This document shows, in pieces, positions 1-11,325 of a stretch of DNA of 64,000 nt. Positions within the stretch are counted from its first letter, which is position 1, and each line of letters opens with the position of its first letter. Origin of the DNA: Calocera cornea HHB12733 (Eukaryota > Basidiomycota > Dacrymycetes > Dacrymycetales > Dacrymycetaceae); assembly GCA_001632435.1 (NCBI GenBank), contig KV423932.1, positions 124,001 to 188,000 of the forward strand, in the 5' to 3' direction. Under the pieces are notes generated by a model, which saw nothing but the letters and a program-made list of their open reading frames with translations, had not been told where the DNA came from and searched no databases. Position numbers and translations under genes: made by a program.

Positions 1-268
1 CCAACAGCGACGAGAGGACGCGTAAGGCTGGTGAGCGGAAGCAACCGGATAAACTAGTTCGGCTCCGATGGGCTTCATCGCGTCTCCCGGTGTCCAGATA
101 CCAGCGCCACGGGAGCGCCGCAGTTCACGCAACTTGTCCCCGGATTGCGCGCTTGTCCGCCGTTTTCCAGTGGTCGTGCCTATATGCGTCCATAGAAGCC
201 TGTGTCGGCGGTCCGACACTTCTGGACATCCTCTCTTCCATCGGACTGAGTATACGGCTTCTTAATAC
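1..268. other. Upstream flank of the DUF202 gene
   Basis: No convincing coding region was seen. Short open frames here lack any recognisable family motif. The last part presumably holds the promoter and 5' leader of the gene starting at 269. Confidence 0.5.
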
Positions 269-968
269 ATGGACGAACATGTGTCTCCTATATCAGCGTC
301 CGCAACCCCAAGCTACGGAGCCACGGCCACAACAACGGCACTTGCGATCCCTCCGCAGGCGGTAGCAGGCCCGAGCAACTACGCCGATGCGAACAATGGA
401 CTTCAGGACGATCTTCACCCGGGAGAAGAGGGTGTCCGTAAGCGAAGGGGCATCAAGGAAGCGCTGGCGGGGTTCAACCCTCAGATGACGCTGAAGAACA
501 CCGGGAGCGTCGGTGCGTCGCGCTACTACCATTTCCGGCGTGTTGAATCTGATTTTTGCACAGCAAGAGACCACCTCGCGCTCGAACGTACTTGGCTTGC
601 ATGGACCCGCACGTCGCTTTCGATCGCCAGTACAGGCGTCGCGCTCGTCCAGCTATTCGCTCTCAGCGCACAAGCTTCGGCGGAGGCCAACCCCGTCAGC
701 ACGTCCATCATGCGCGTCGCCAAGCCGCTCGGAGCCGTCACGATCGCATTTGCATTTGTGGTGCTGCTGATTGGTGAGTCTTTCGCACGGTACATGCTTA
801 GATCTAGATGCTGATAGAGGGGCAGGCAGCACACGATATTTCCAGGTGCAGTACGCCCTCACCCAGCAATACTTCCCACCGGCGAGGATCAGCCCGGTCT
901 TAATGTCTGCCGTTATGGGCTGCCTGGTGGTTGCGGTATTTTCCGTGGTTGTATCATTGACCAGATAG
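269..968 (+). CDS. DUF202 family membrane protein
   Basis: Two exons, 269-773 and 826-968, give 215 aa. The intron has a GTGAGT donor and a CAG acceptor and restores frame within a Gly codon. Residues about 100-130 carry the DUF202 signature (RDHLALERTWLAWTRTSLS followed by a hydrophobic stretch). A second hydrophobic segment ends exon 1. A third lies at the C-terminus after the STRYFQVQYALTQ stretch, so three membrane spans are likely. In fungi this domain occurs in small membrane proteins and in the Vtc1-type part of vacuolar transporter chaperones. No SPX or polyphosphate polymerase domain is present, so the function stays open. The long N-terminus (about 95 aa, Ala/Thr/Pro-rich) looks disordered and probably cytosolic. 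The downstream neighbour is convergent. Confidence 0.85.
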
Positions 969-1239
969 CATTGGCGTCTGAACGAAATAAAAGGGAATCA
1001 GTAAATGGACGGTATGGGACTAATCACAGGGAGGTCTCTATGTGTGCGACACGGTCGACCGGCTGTATCACTTTTATAATCACACCCAATCACACCCGAT
1101 GACGCGCATGTATCCTCATAAGCACGATATGAGGCTGGCTCAGACTATGATTGGCCGTCTCGGTGTTGTTTGAAGATTAAGACAATGTATTGCGTAACTT
1201 ATAGTACAGTTGGCATGACTTCCGTTTATCTCACTCGTG
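969..1239. other. Convergent intergenic spacer
   Basis: Spacer between two genes that end toward each other. It presumably holds both 3' untranslated regions. An AATAAA-like signal (gaaataaaag) sits just after the DUF202 stop near 985. No other feature was seen. Confidence 0.45.
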
Positions 1240-1771
1240 CTACTCGTTAGAAGATGGGCTCTTCTGCGCCTCGCTCTTGCTCGTCTGCAGCGCTTTCTTC
1301 GCTGGCTTGCTCGCTTCCTCGGATGCGGCAGAAGCATCCATGCTCTGATGCGTCTGCAATGGTTCAACAAACGTTGGAGAATTAGGAGTTCACCAAGCCG
1401 CTCACCTCGCTCTCGATCTGGCCCTTGGCCTTTTGTGGATCCGCAGTATCTGGGGAGAATGCCGAATCGCTCTTTGCAACCTCGTCCGTCTAAAGCTCCT
1501 AGTCAGCACCATCCCACACCCCTCAGACCACGACACGCACACTCGGCCCCTGTGGCGCAGTCTGATCATGCGAGTGCTCCTTGTCCTTCGGGTCTGGCGC
1601 GCTGTCCCCAGTGCTCTGTGCCATCACGGAGCCGGCGGAAAAGGCGCGCGTGCGGGTGAAGGTCTGCATTGGGGTCATTCCAGCGAACGGCCCGGCCTGC
1701 GGTGGGGCGGCGCCCAGCTGGGTGCGGGAGAGGAGGGCGAGCGTGCGTGAGAGACGGTTAAAGGAGATCAT
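1240..1771 (-). CDS. Small putative mitochondrial protein
   Basis: Three exons on the minus strand, 1541-1771, 1406-1489 and 1240-1353, are all in phase 0 and give 142 aa. Donors are GTGCGT and GTGAGC; acceptors are TTTAG and TGCAG. The N-terminus is rich in Arg, Ser, Leu and Ala without acidic residues for about 38 residues (starts MISFNRLSRTLALLSRTQLG), as in a mitochondrial presequence. The body is hydrophilic and charged (AQSTGDSAPDPKDKEHSHDQ, then TDEVAKSDSAFSPDTADPQK) with a Lys/Ser-rich tail. I do not recognise a named family. The consistent splicing and presequence support a real gene. Confidence 0.7.
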
Positions 1772-2653
1772 GGTCGTCGTTGCGCTGATTGGATGAAGCT
1801 AACGGGTGAGTCGATGGTGATTATGTGGGGAGGCCGCTGGGGGGAGGCTAGTCGACGCCGAGGAATAGATGGCATTCATCTTGGGTATTTATCGCACGGT
1901 TTCGTACACTGGGCTGGTCAGGCGAGGAGCAGCGAAAGAAGAACGACGTCATAGATGCGGATGCAATCGCTCGGCGTTAGTTCTCGCTTCCGGCCCTGCT
2001 CACCATTCAGGATGCTGTCCGTCCGACCAATGCAAATCCATCAACCGATAATCTGCGATCTCGTGGCTATCAGCATGGCATTTAGATTAACTATGCTCAT
2101 CTTGATGACAAGAGAAATAAAAATAAAATTGAAACGCCAAACTCCAGATCTTCTGCGCCCTCACGCCCAAAACGGCTCCTCCTTGAATAACGGACCGTGC
2201 TAAATTAGTCACATGATGCACGGCATTAAGGGGCTCATCTGTCACATGACCCCGCACTCAAGGTACTTGAGCCACTTACTCCCCACAATTGTGTCGCAGA
2301 GCTCGCATCACGGTGGGCTAAAAGTGTTCTAAGGATTGACACGGCTGCAGATGTGATGGGAGATATTACCAGGAAACTCCGATCAGCCTCCGAAATGCTA
2401 TGCTCGGCTCCGGGACGATCGGAATATCTCTGCGTAAGTGAATAACTATAGGATGGGCATGCTGAGCTGGTAGTTATGCATTATGCATTTATGCAATCAG
2501 AGTCCTATTCCCACCATTCCTGACTTGGGAAACGGATTTTGTATTTCCTAAGAGCGGTTATTCTCTTATACTGAATTCTTTTAGACAGAGTCGACTGAGT
2601 AATACGTTGAGCATTGCCACCCAAACCTGTTTCTATGTCTTCCACCCTCCTCC
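1772..2653. other. Intergenic region without recognised features
   Basis: This stretch lies between the start of the small mitochondrial protein and the 3' end of the first F-box gene. It is more AT-rich than the flanking genes. The open frames inside are short, unspliced and have no recognisable motifs. It should contain the promoter of the gene starting at 1771. Confidence 0.5.
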
Positions 2654-4305
2654 CTACCATTTACCATTATCCATGTCCATCCCATAGCTCTCTCTTGCGC
2701 GTCCGGAAAATGATTCTGCCATTCCCTCCGTGTTATCTGTCAAGATAATATCGACCAAGCTCGGAAAGAGCTTGTTGATCCGACCGCGTACGACCTCCTT
2801 CGACACTGGGCCCCCAAGAACGCGACTTACAAACGATCGTATCCTGGGATTGGCAGCTGCTTCCAAGTCTCGGTTACGGATGGACATAGTTCCGAGGTTG
2901 ACATCTAGCATGAGGTCCACAAGGCGCACCAGTCCGCTTGCGATGTTCTCGAGAGAATGAACCGTCGTGTGAGGGATATATTTGCTCGATGGCCATGTAG
3001 ACAGACTCCCTAAGTGAAGCACGCGTAAGCTTGGCAAGGAGCCCACGACAATCGCGACACGCTCGTCAGTCAGATCCGCGGGATACTGGAGGGAAATTTT
3101 GAGTGTTTGCAGTTGGAGACATTGCAGAAGCGGTTCCATGTCTGGCCACTGAAGCGGGAGATGCCTGGCCATGAGTGGTATTTCTCCTTGGAACGGGGCG
3201 CATCCCACGGCGAAATGAACGAGTGACTTGCACCATCTGGTAGCAACGACGTTGTTGAAGTTAGCGAGTTCTTCTCCTGTTGTGCTAGCTTCCATGACAA
3301 TGGCTTCGAGCGACTCAGAGGATATCTTGGAAAGGAAGAAGATGGTGTGTAACGTGTGTAGCCAGTCTGTCACGATCTCGACTCGCAGAAGATCTTGGAA
3401 AGAGTCTTCAGGTATCCTGTCTATTGCAGCCATGTCTCCCGTGTTGAGTCGCAGTGCAATAGATTGCAATCCGTCTATCCCTGCAAGGGTGAGAAGCACG
3501 GGGGCGTCTGCACTCAATGGAGCAAACGATACGTTGCGGAGCCCCACCGCGGCCCGCTTTAGACCACCCATGAGCCTGTAAAGACGGTCCGCGAACTGTG
3601 CGTTGAAGACAACACTTCGTCCTGCTCGTCCGCAGTCTATCACTAGAGTTTCCAGTCTGGCCCCGTGCTCCACGAGAAGGTCCAGGAGGGGATCGACCAA
3701 CAGCCAGATCATACTTGAGTCTCTTTTCTGGAGTGCAGTGGAAATCGAGAGGGAAACAGATTCCAGTTCTTGCGACAACAGCAGGCGGCAGACCACATAG
3801 GTGGAGGGCCACTCCATATGTAGAGTCACCGCGCGAAGGGCTGGAAAGAGCGGTTGGACCCCGCGATACGTGGACAAAATCCATAACGGGCCCGAAACAA
3901 GTATGGGTTTGCGCTCCCGATCTAGTCCCATCTTGCCGTCGTGAAGAAGCAAACGCTGGATATGCTGAGTATACATGCCGATACCGTCCCACTCGCGCTT
4001 TCGCAGTGCTCGGGAAAGACGTGCACTCTTCAAGCCCTGCGGTGACTAATTGAATAACACAATAACTCGAGCAGAGTCTGTTCACGTACCTTAGTCTCGT
4101 TAGGACCCGGCCCCAGCAACTTGACATCGCTCGGCAACAAAGCGTTGAGGCGCCATGGATCCTTCACCTCTTTCCACCTTTCTCCGGCGATGATGTTCCA
4201 TGTGGGACGACACAAGAGGAGAAATCGTTTCTGGTCTGCTTTATCGGGTAGGAAGTTGAGGATCGCCAGGACCAGCTCGGGGATTTCGAAGACGTGGTGA
4301 ACCAT
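2654..4305 (-). CDS. F-box/LRR-like protein, paralogue A
   Basis: Two exons, 4090-4305 and 2654-4036, give 532 aa. The intron (GTACGTGAAC donor, CGCAG acceptor) lies in phase 0 at residue 72/73. The N-terminus MVHHVFEIPELVLAILNFLP is a typical agaricomycete F-box start (HxVFxIPELxxxIxxFL). The remaining 460 aa show an irregular leucine pattern with repeated L..L.L.. units (for example LPSLRVLHLGSLSTW), as in degenerate LRR solenoids. Such proteins are presumed substrate receptors of SCF ubiquitin ligases; no substrate can be inferred. The intron position, total length and C-terminal element EAAANPRIRSF match the next gene, so the two are tandem duplicates. No damage to the frame was seen. Confidence 0.85.
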
Positions 4306-4783
4306 TATGTGGGTTTACTTCGGTAATGGACGTTCGGTAGAGGATGGGAAAGATTGAAGGAGCACCTCATTCTGAGGCGATGCGACCCAGGCCACAAGGC
4401 TGCGTCGCCAAAACAGACTTCACGTGGCAGCGGATGTAGACCTGAATAGTCCGCATAGCTACCGCGTCCTGGGGATAAGTTTTCCCTCAAAGTGATGGGT
4501 CATGATGACTGTTCAGTTGGTCAATGGACATTTGTTTATTCCCTCAGGTGTCGAACACGTCAAATGCGATGAGTAAACTGCACATAACTCCATCCATGGT
4601 GGCCGGGTCAGAAGAGCAATCCCGCTTCAAGTACAATTTTCAAGGCAGATGCGCTGCAACCCATACATACTAATATGGAGCATCTAAGTACACGATACCG
4701 CTTTGATAGTATGGCGGATGGGACATACAGTACATGCCATCGAATTTTGTTGCAGATCAAGTCGGAAATTGCGATCGAAAGCC
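4306..4783. other. Spacer between the two F-box genes
   Basis: It contains the upstream region of paralogue A and the 3' flank of paralogue B. An 8-base TACAGTAC, a partial copy of the intergenic motif described elsewhere, lies at 4726-4733. Nothing coding was seen. Confidence 0.5.
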
Positions 4784-6438
4784 CTACCACACGTCCTCTT
4801 CAACCTTCTTGCCCCGAGGCGTTCGAGCAGTGCCCGACACGTCTCCCGCTCTTGCGCCCTGAAGCTCGCTGACCTGCACTTTCAGGACAGGAAATAACTT
4901 GGAAGCATTTTTTAGTACGATGCTGCGCAGGCCATCGCCAGGGAGCATGGACCCAAACGAGCGTATTCTTGGGTTAGCGGCGGCTTCCAGGTGGCTGTCT
5001 TCCAGAGCGGTATCAACAAAGTTGATGTCCATGGTCAAGTATTTGAGATGCGGTAGTTCAACTGCGATGGTGGCGAGTGCCCTGATAGTAATTTTGGGCG
5101 TGTAGTCGGCGGCAGTCCAGCTGTAGTAGTTGCAGCCGAGTTCGAGAGTTTCCATTTCGGGCCAAGCGCCAGCCAACACAGCGACGCGCTCGTCGGTTAA
5201 GTCCCAAGGGTACGGGAACTGAAGACTGAGTTTCTGCAGCTTCCGGCAGTCGAGTAAGGGTTGTAGGTGAGTGAATGGGATCGGCGAGAGAGGAGACGCG
5301 ACATCCGGGTTGTCTGTTTGCTGGGCCGCAATTGAGCTCCATTCTGTGCGGTACTGGCGAAGCGTGGCGGACCATCGTGAGGCGACGAGACGGTGAAGTT
5401 TTGAGGCCGCTTCAACTTCCAGCAAAGCTCTCACAGAGACATGTCTCATGGAGTTCGAAGAAATACTGGATATAATGAAGGATGGCTCCAGACGAGGGTA
5501 CCATTCTGCATCGAGAGTGATAGCCTGCAAGCTAGGGAAAGAATCTTCTGGCAATGCGTAGCTCGCGGTTGTTTGACCCCTTCCCCACGTTAAGGTGAGA
5601 TCCTGCAATCCATGCATCGACGCGAGGGCCGGGACGATTTCTCTTCCCGTGTGCAAAGCACCGACGTTGATCTTCTTCAGGTTGGGGGCTTTGTGCTCCA
5701 GGTTACGGATGAAGCTGGTGAGGCTCTTCTCCCAGGAAGCGAGAGTGGCGTTTGTGGTGTCGAGACTTCCGTAATCCAACGCCAAGCTCTCTAGGTTGGC
5801 GCTGTGGCTAGCGATCACATCCAGGAGGAGTTGGGCCCGTGGCGAAAAGGGGCGACTGTTCTCCTGCTCGGACATCGTGAGCGAGACGGATCGCAGGTCG
5901 TGCGCGAGGAGGAATTGGCAGGCCAGATGCCCTGAGTAGGACTTGACATCCAAATCGACCTCGCGTAGCGAGGCGAAGAGCGGCTCCGCCCCTTTGTACG
6001 TCGAGAACATCAACAGCGGCCGGGAGAAGGGCGATGGCTTGAAGTTGTCATTCGACCAGGAGAGTATTTCGTTCAGCTCGAGCTTCCGGATACACTGGGT
6101 ATAGAGCCGAACGCGCTCCCATTCAGCCTCGGTCGGCGGCCGGGTCATCTTAACGTCGTCCAGGGTTTCCCATACCTAATGCATATAAGCAACGTTAGCA
6201 ATCCGACCGAACGCGGCAAGGACCGTCCGACCTTGTCATCGGTGACCGCGAGCTTCGCATCCTTCGGCATGAGGTCGAACAGCTGCCAAACATCGCACAC
6301 GTCCCGCCACATTGCCTCAATAGCCACGGACTGGGTGGCCCGGCAGATGAGCATGAACTTCAACTGGTCCGGCGAGCGGTCGAGGTACTCGAAGATTGCG
6401 AGCAGCAGCTCGGGGATCTCGAATATGGGGTGGACCAT
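4784..6438 (-). CDS. F-box/LRR-like protein, paralogue B
   Basis: Two exons, 6232-6438 and 4784-6175, give 532 aa, the same total as paralogue A. The intron has a GTCGGA donor and an ATTAG acceptor, phase 0, after residue 69. The F-box starts MVHPIFEIPELLLAIFEYLD. The body is leucine-rich with LRR-like spacing (for example MHGLQDLTLTWGRG and LRKLSLQFPYPWDLTDERVA). The segment DLTDERVAVLAG in the C-terminal half corresponds to DLTDERVAIVVG in paralogue A, and EAAANPRIRSFGS also matches. The role is presumed SCF substrate recognition. The 2-kb head-to-tail spacing and shared intron position indicate an old tandem duplication; the pair is now diverged in sequence. Confidence 0.85.
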
Positions 6439-6875
6439 GCTGCTAGTAAGCGGTATTGATTATCGGTATTGGCTATCGGTTGGCTGGGTATGATTTTGAG
6501 CTTGGGTCGTGATGAGGGAGAAAGAGGAACGAGTGAGTAAAGGACAGTGCAAAACGAGCCGCGAGGTTATAGGGATCGGCGGACGGTGTTGAAACGTGGT
6601 GTGACTCAATGCGGTGCACTCGAGGTGCCGCTTTTGTTACGTTGGGAACACGTCAGACGCGCATAAACGCGCTGCGGCATCCTGATCTGGAAGTTGAATG
6701 CAAGGATCAGATGGATGGAAAAGTATTGTTTGGGTATACTGGATGATACAACCCTCGCCCGTGGAGAATACAGTAATGCACAACAACCCTGTCGAACGCG
6801 TCCACACGCCGCACGGACGTCCTCGCGGCCCGAGCAGGCAACCACCTCGACCTCAATCTATGCCTCGACCTACTA
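6439..6875. other. Intergenic region, F-box B upstream and EAF6 3' flank
   Basis: No gene is supported here. The TGGCTATCGGTTGGCT-type near-repeat just upstream of the F-box B start (6450-6490) is a short imperfect direct repeat of the unit CGGTATT/CTATCGGT. Confidence 0.4.
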
Positions 6876-7430
6876 CTACTCAGTCTTCCGCTTCTTCCTC
6901 CCACTCCCTCCCTCCGCATCGCCCATATCGTCCGGCTTCCGCTTTTGTGGCCGCTTGCCGAACGTGGCACCGGCTTTGCCCCGCCCTATGCCCTTCTTCC
7001 CGCTGCCTTCTTCTGCTCTGCTCCCGGCTACGCTGGGGGATGGGGATACCGTACGCGCTGGAGTTGGTGTCTTGTCATCCGACAGCGCCTGAGGGTTGAA
7101 CAATTTGTTAGTGAAGAAGCGGCAACGGAGTGAGAGACAGCCACACACCTTCTTATACGTCGCACTGCTACTCGAAAACAACCGATCCCCATCACCGACA
7201 TCCTGCAGCCTCTTCTTGCTCGCATGATTCGGCTTCAAGAAGTTCTCAAACCCCTGCATGATGTTCCCACCCGCGTTCTGGGTGTCGGTGAGGTACGCGC
7301 CCTCGTACGTGAAGATGGCGCGCTCGAGCTCGACGAGCTCCGCGTCCACTTTGCGCTTCTCGTTCAGCGCCTTGATCAGCAGCTTCTTCGACTCTTCGTA
7401 CTCGGTCTTTGGGTTCGTGTAGATGGGCAT
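6876..7430 (-). CDS. EAF6: Chromatin modification-related protein EAF6
   Basis: Two exons, 7149-7430 and 6876-7088, give 164 aa. The intron has a GTGTGT donor and a CTCAG acceptor in phase 0. Residues 8-75 match the NuA4 subunit EAF6/hEaf6 domain: a coiled coil (YEESKKLLIKALNEKRKVDA), then ELERAIFTYEGAYLTDT and the NIMQGFENFLK stretch. The C-terminal half is low-complexity and basic (Lys/Arg-rich ending RKKRKTE), a likely nuclear localisation signal. EAF6 is a small subunit of NuA4 histone H4/H2A acetyltransferase and, in fungi, NuA3-type complexes. The length is slightly longer than yeast Eaf6 (113 aa) because of the tail. It is divergently transcribed from the wax-synthase-like gene at 7764. 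Confidence 0.92.
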   Translation of the reverse strand: MPIYTNPKTEYEESKKLLIKALNEKRKVDAELVELERAIFTYEGAYLTDTQNAGGNIMQGFENFLKPNHASKKRLQDVGDGDRLFSSSSATYKKVCGCLSLRCRFFTNKLFNPQALSDDKTPTPARTVSPSPSVAGSRAEEGSGKKGIGRGKAGATFGKRPQKRKPDDMGDAEGGSGRKKRKTE

Positions 7431-7763
7431 GACGGCGCTTCCCGGGCGTCAAGTGAAGCGGGGATTGGTGGTCGTGCGAGGACGACGTGTGATGCCCGCA
7501 GTGGACCACGGACTATACGGTGTGGCGATGCAGAAGCAGGGTCCTCATGGCGTCCACGACCTGTACAGGGCGTTCCGCTTCCTCCTTCCGGACCAGGAGA
7601 GCCGTACGCAATGCCTACCTCATCCCCCCCTGGACAATCCCAGGCGCCCATGCCTCGACAGCTCATATCCCAACCACATCCCTCGGGACACTCTTACATT
7701 GACTGAGCTTGAGATTCTTGGTTCTTTGATTTCTTGATCAACACACAGCACATATAGACAAGA
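7431..7763. promoter_or_regulatory. Divergent promoter, EAF6 and wax-synthase-like gene A
   Basis: These 333 bases separate the start codons of two divergent genes, so both promoters must lie here or in the 5' leaders. No clear TATA box was seen. An open frame crosses it but has no family motif and was not called. Confidence 0.45.
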
Positions 7764-9243
7764 ATGGACCGAATACCCCTCATCGCGTCCCTCCCACTCC
7801 TCCCACCCGCGGCGCGCATACCCCTAACCCCCCTGACCCTCCCCATCCTCCTCTCCATCTCCCCTCCGGTCCTGCTACTCGCCTACCTCGCCCGGCGTCC
7901 GAATACTCAGCTGCTCCGCTTGGGGATTCTGCTGCTGGCGGGAGGATGGTGCTTGTTCGTCCTCACGGGGTGCAGGTGGATGAGCGTGGAGATGGGCCCG
8001 TGGAACTTTGCGTTGGGGCTGTATGGGCTGATAGTCTTCGCCAAGGTGCGTTTATACCCATAGATGATTGAGATTGTGATTGACGAGTGTGGTAGACTGT
8101 CGAGTATGCGACGTACAATGACTTCAAGCGACTCGATGAGCCTGAGCGTGGCAAGACCTCAACGCCAACCACAGGCACGAACGGCAGCACAAAGCACTCC
8201 GCCAACGGCCACGCCAAAGCGCATAACCGCACCGCAATAAACGGTAATGGTGACCCGTCGCCACGACCCGCACCCCCAACACCACTAGATACTTTCCGCG
8301 CCCGCCTCCTAGACGCCGTCGACCTCGTATCCTCCCTACGCGGCATAGGCTGGGCGTACGGCACCGGCACCTTCATCCCTCCCTTCCCCTTCGCTCATCT
8401 CTCCGGCCCCTCCCTCCGCCGCCGCTGGCTACTGCACGCCTTCCTCCAGTTCACCCTCACCTTCCTCCTCTTCGACAGTTTCGAAGTGCTGCTCAAGCAG
8501 CACCCGAACTTCCGTGCCCCAGGCCCGGCATCGATGTTCCTCCCCTCGCTCCCTCTCCTCCCGCGCTTCTTCCTCGTGATCTGTACATCACTCGTAACAG
8601 GCATCGCCGTCGTCCTCGGCTTCCAGAGTGGATACTACTTCTTCGCGTTCCTCTGCGTGCTCCTCCTGGGGCACGACCCACGCGCCTGGCCGCCCATCCA
8701 AATGGACCCCTGGTACGCTACGAGCCTGCACGATTTCTGGGCCAGGAGATGGCACCAGCTCCTGCGCCGCTCCTTCTTAGTGATGGGTGGCTACCCGATG
8801 CAGTACCCTGCTACTTTGCTGTTCGGCAAAACAGCGGGGGACGTGGCAGCCGTGCTGGGGGTGTTCCTAGCGAGCGGGATGCTGCACATGCTTGCCCAGT
8901 ACCCGATAGGCATGCCGCTCTCCTGGGGCAGTCTGCAGTATTTTCTCCTACAGGGTGTGGGCGTGGGGTTGGAGCGCGTGTTCAGGCTGGTGACCGGGCG
9001 AAGGATGAGCGGGGTGACCGGGTGGCTCTGGACGTCTGGGTTCGTGGTCGTTGGGGGCGTGTTGGCTTGCGAGGACTGGCATTTGTGAGTGGTCTTTCTG
9101 GTGGAGTGCGTCTTGTCAGTTCTTGGCATTGATCTATGCGTTATAGGCATGGGCTTGGTGCAGGCATTGTTATACCGCCGGCGCTCTCGCCGGTCAGGGC
9201 GGTCATCATACCGCTGGCACGGAGGGTAATGGGGGAGAGCTAG
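7764..9243 (+). CDS. Wax-synthase-like membrane acyltransferase A
   Basis: Three exons, 7764-8045, 8096-9084 and 9147-9243, give 455 aa. Donors are GTGCGT and GTGAGT; the acceptors are TAG. The C-terminal half carries the wax synthase/MBOAT-like motif TSLHDFWARRWHQLLRR, where the His is the presumed catalytic residue, preceded by RAWPPI. Hydrophobic spans occur at residues about 5-25, 30-50, 55-90, 230-290 and 330-420, so it is polytopic, probably in the ER. Family members transfer acyl groups from acyl-CoA to alcohols; several fungal homologues act as O-acetyltransferases in terpenoid or other secondary pathways. The substrate cannot be predicted. Residues about 95-150 form a low-complexity Ser/Thr/Asn-rich loop. 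A closely similar paralogue follows in tandem. Confidence 0.88.
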
Positions 9244-9635
9244 CCGCTCCGGGTGCTTGACGACGGGTTGTGTAACACTGTATATGTTTGACTTAATAGT
9301 ACACTCACACTCTTGGGTAAACGGATGCCTCAGCAAAGCTCGGTCCTGTCACCCCCGCGGCGTAACGTAGCCGGAGGCGGCCTCCTGCTCCGGAAGCGCC
9401 CTCCCCGTCCTCGTGGGGAAGTCAGGGTCCACTCTGGGCGGCCGGCCTCCGACACGTTGGGTGAAGGGCGATAGGTCATCAGCCGCTACGACGTTGGTAT
9501 GCTCAGCCAAGATGCTGTGAGTTCCCCGCAGACTATCTGCTAGACGTTCCGAACGCACCACTATAACTGCTACGCTGTACCGCACTTCACTCTCTGAATC
9601 TCTGAAGGACATACAACGACTAACGACCAAGTACC
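9244..9635. promoter_or_regulatory. Spacer and promoter between the wax-synthase-like paralogues
   Basis: This region holds the 3' end of paralogue A and the promoter of paralogue B. Minus-strand open frames here are shadows without motifs. No TATA box was clearly seen. Confidence 0.45.
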
Positions 9636-11157
9636 ATGGACCAAATCCCCAACATCGCCGCCTCCTACCTCCCCCACATCCCCCTCCCCCTCCCCCCAGA
9701 CTCACGAATCCACATAACCGCCAGCGTCTTCCCCCTCCTCATCACCCCTGGTCCCCCAGTTCTCCTCTTCGCCTACCTCGCCCGCCGCCCTAACACCCTC
9801 CTCCTCCGCCTGTCCATCCTCCCCTTCGCCGTCGCCTGGTGCATCTATGTGATCACCAGCTTTAGGTGGATGACGCCGGAGATGGCGCCATGGAATTGGG
9901 CGCTAGGGGTGTGGGTTGTCGAGTGCTTGGTTAAGGTGCGTGATTTGAGGCTCTTGTGGTTAGAAGGTACTGACTGGAGGGTAGATCGTGGACTTCGCTA
10001 CGGACACCACTGGGTTCCCTAGGATTGGGGAGATCAAGCCTGGGGCAGCGAAGGCTGTAGACGCCACCCACGCATCATACAACGAGACGACCGATCCTCC
10101 TCCCCCTTCGAAATCAGGACTATCCCCCAACGGGCATGTAACCAACGGCACCACCAACGGCTTCGCCCCGTCCGCGCAGCCCCTGCAGGCCACCCCGCCC
10201 AAAGCGGTCCTGCACCCCTTGCTGGACGCGCTCTCCCTCTCCTGCGCCTGGCGCGGCATCGGCTGGTCGCACGGACGCGACACCTACGTCCCTCCCTTCC
10301 CCTTCCCGGACCTGCAAGGCGCCGAGCTCAAAAGGACCTGGCTGAAGCACGCGGCCTACCAGTTCCTCAGCGCCTTCTTCATGCTCGACGCGCTCGAAGT
10401 GCTCGTCAAACAACATCCCAATTTCCGCACCCCAGGACCAAGCTCGATATTCCTCGCCTCCCTGCCCTTCGCCCCGCGCTGGACGCTGGCGGTGCTCACC
10501 GCCTGGCTCACAGGGTGCGCAGTCATCGTCGGCTTCCAGATGGTCTACTACCTGCTCGGCCTCCTCGCCGTGCTGCTGCTGGGGCAGGACCCGCGCGCCT
10601 GGCCGCCGATCTACGACGCCCCTTGGCGCGCGACGAGCCTGCACGACTACTGGGCTAAGCGCTGGCATCAGATGTTCAGGCGCATGTTCCTGGTCATGGG
10701 CGGTTGGCCGCTTGCTTGGGTGCTCTCCCTCCTCGCAGGGAAGGTCGCCGCCTATGTGGGGGTGGTGGTAGGCACCTTCCTAGCGAGCGGGGCGTACCAC
10801 ACGCTCTCGCTCTACCCCACGGGCGGGAGGATAGGCGGGGGCAGCATGCTCTATTTCTCGATGCAGGGTGTGGGCCTGGGGCTAGAAAGGCTCTTCCGCG
10901 CTGTTACAGGGAAGAGGATTGGAGGATTTGTCGGGTGGGTGTGGGTGCTCCTGTGGGCTGTGGCGGGGAGCACTTGGGCAGTGGATGATTGGCATATGTG
11001 AGTCCCTGCTGTTGGGCTTGTGAAGGAGGATGGGTGCTGATACGTGTTTGGCAGGCATGGGCTGGGCGCGGGCATCGTCGTGCCGCCGGTGCTGTCGCCG
11101 CTGAGGGCGGTCGTCTTCCCGCTCGCGAGGATGGTGCAGGAACGGCTGTCGCTATGA
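9636..11157 (+). CDS. Wax-synthase-like membrane acyltransferase B
   Basis: Three exons, 9636-9935, 9985-10997 and 11055-11157, give 471 aa. Intron positions and phases are identical to paralogue A, including the split of the codon inside DWH[L/M]HGLGAGIV. The family motif reads TSLHDYWAKRWHQMFRR, preceded by DPRAWPPI. The N-terminal spans contain LLFAYLARRPNTLLLRLSIL, matching LLLAYLARRPNTQLLRLGIL in A. The tail HGLGAGIVVPPVLSPLRAVV also matches. The catalytic His and all spans are intact. The predicted role is ER-membrane O-acyltransferase of unknown substrate. Coding sequence is very GC-rich and shows no frame damage, so both copies look functional. Confidence 0.88.
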
Positions 11158-11325
11158 ATGATGGCTTCGTTGTCGATATGAATGAGGGCTTGATGTAAAT
11201 TTTGAGTTCACACACCACTGTATGCGGATATCCTACTGTATACATATGTACCATTGGATTGTATAATATCATACACACCTTCTCAACGCACAATGCTGCG
11301 ACACGGTCGAGACAGTGCCTTCTCC

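Noticed and set aside
9349..9705. Gly/Arg-rich minus-strand open frame between the wax-synthase-like genes
   Set aside because: It overlaps the paralogue B start, has no motif and reflects pyrimidine-rich leader sequence on the other strand.
7764..11157. A secondary-metabolite gene cluster around the acyltransferases
   Set aside because: Neighbours within the window are housekeeping genes (EAF6, VPS37, RRP40); no terpene synthase, PKS, NRPS or tailoring P450 lies nearby.
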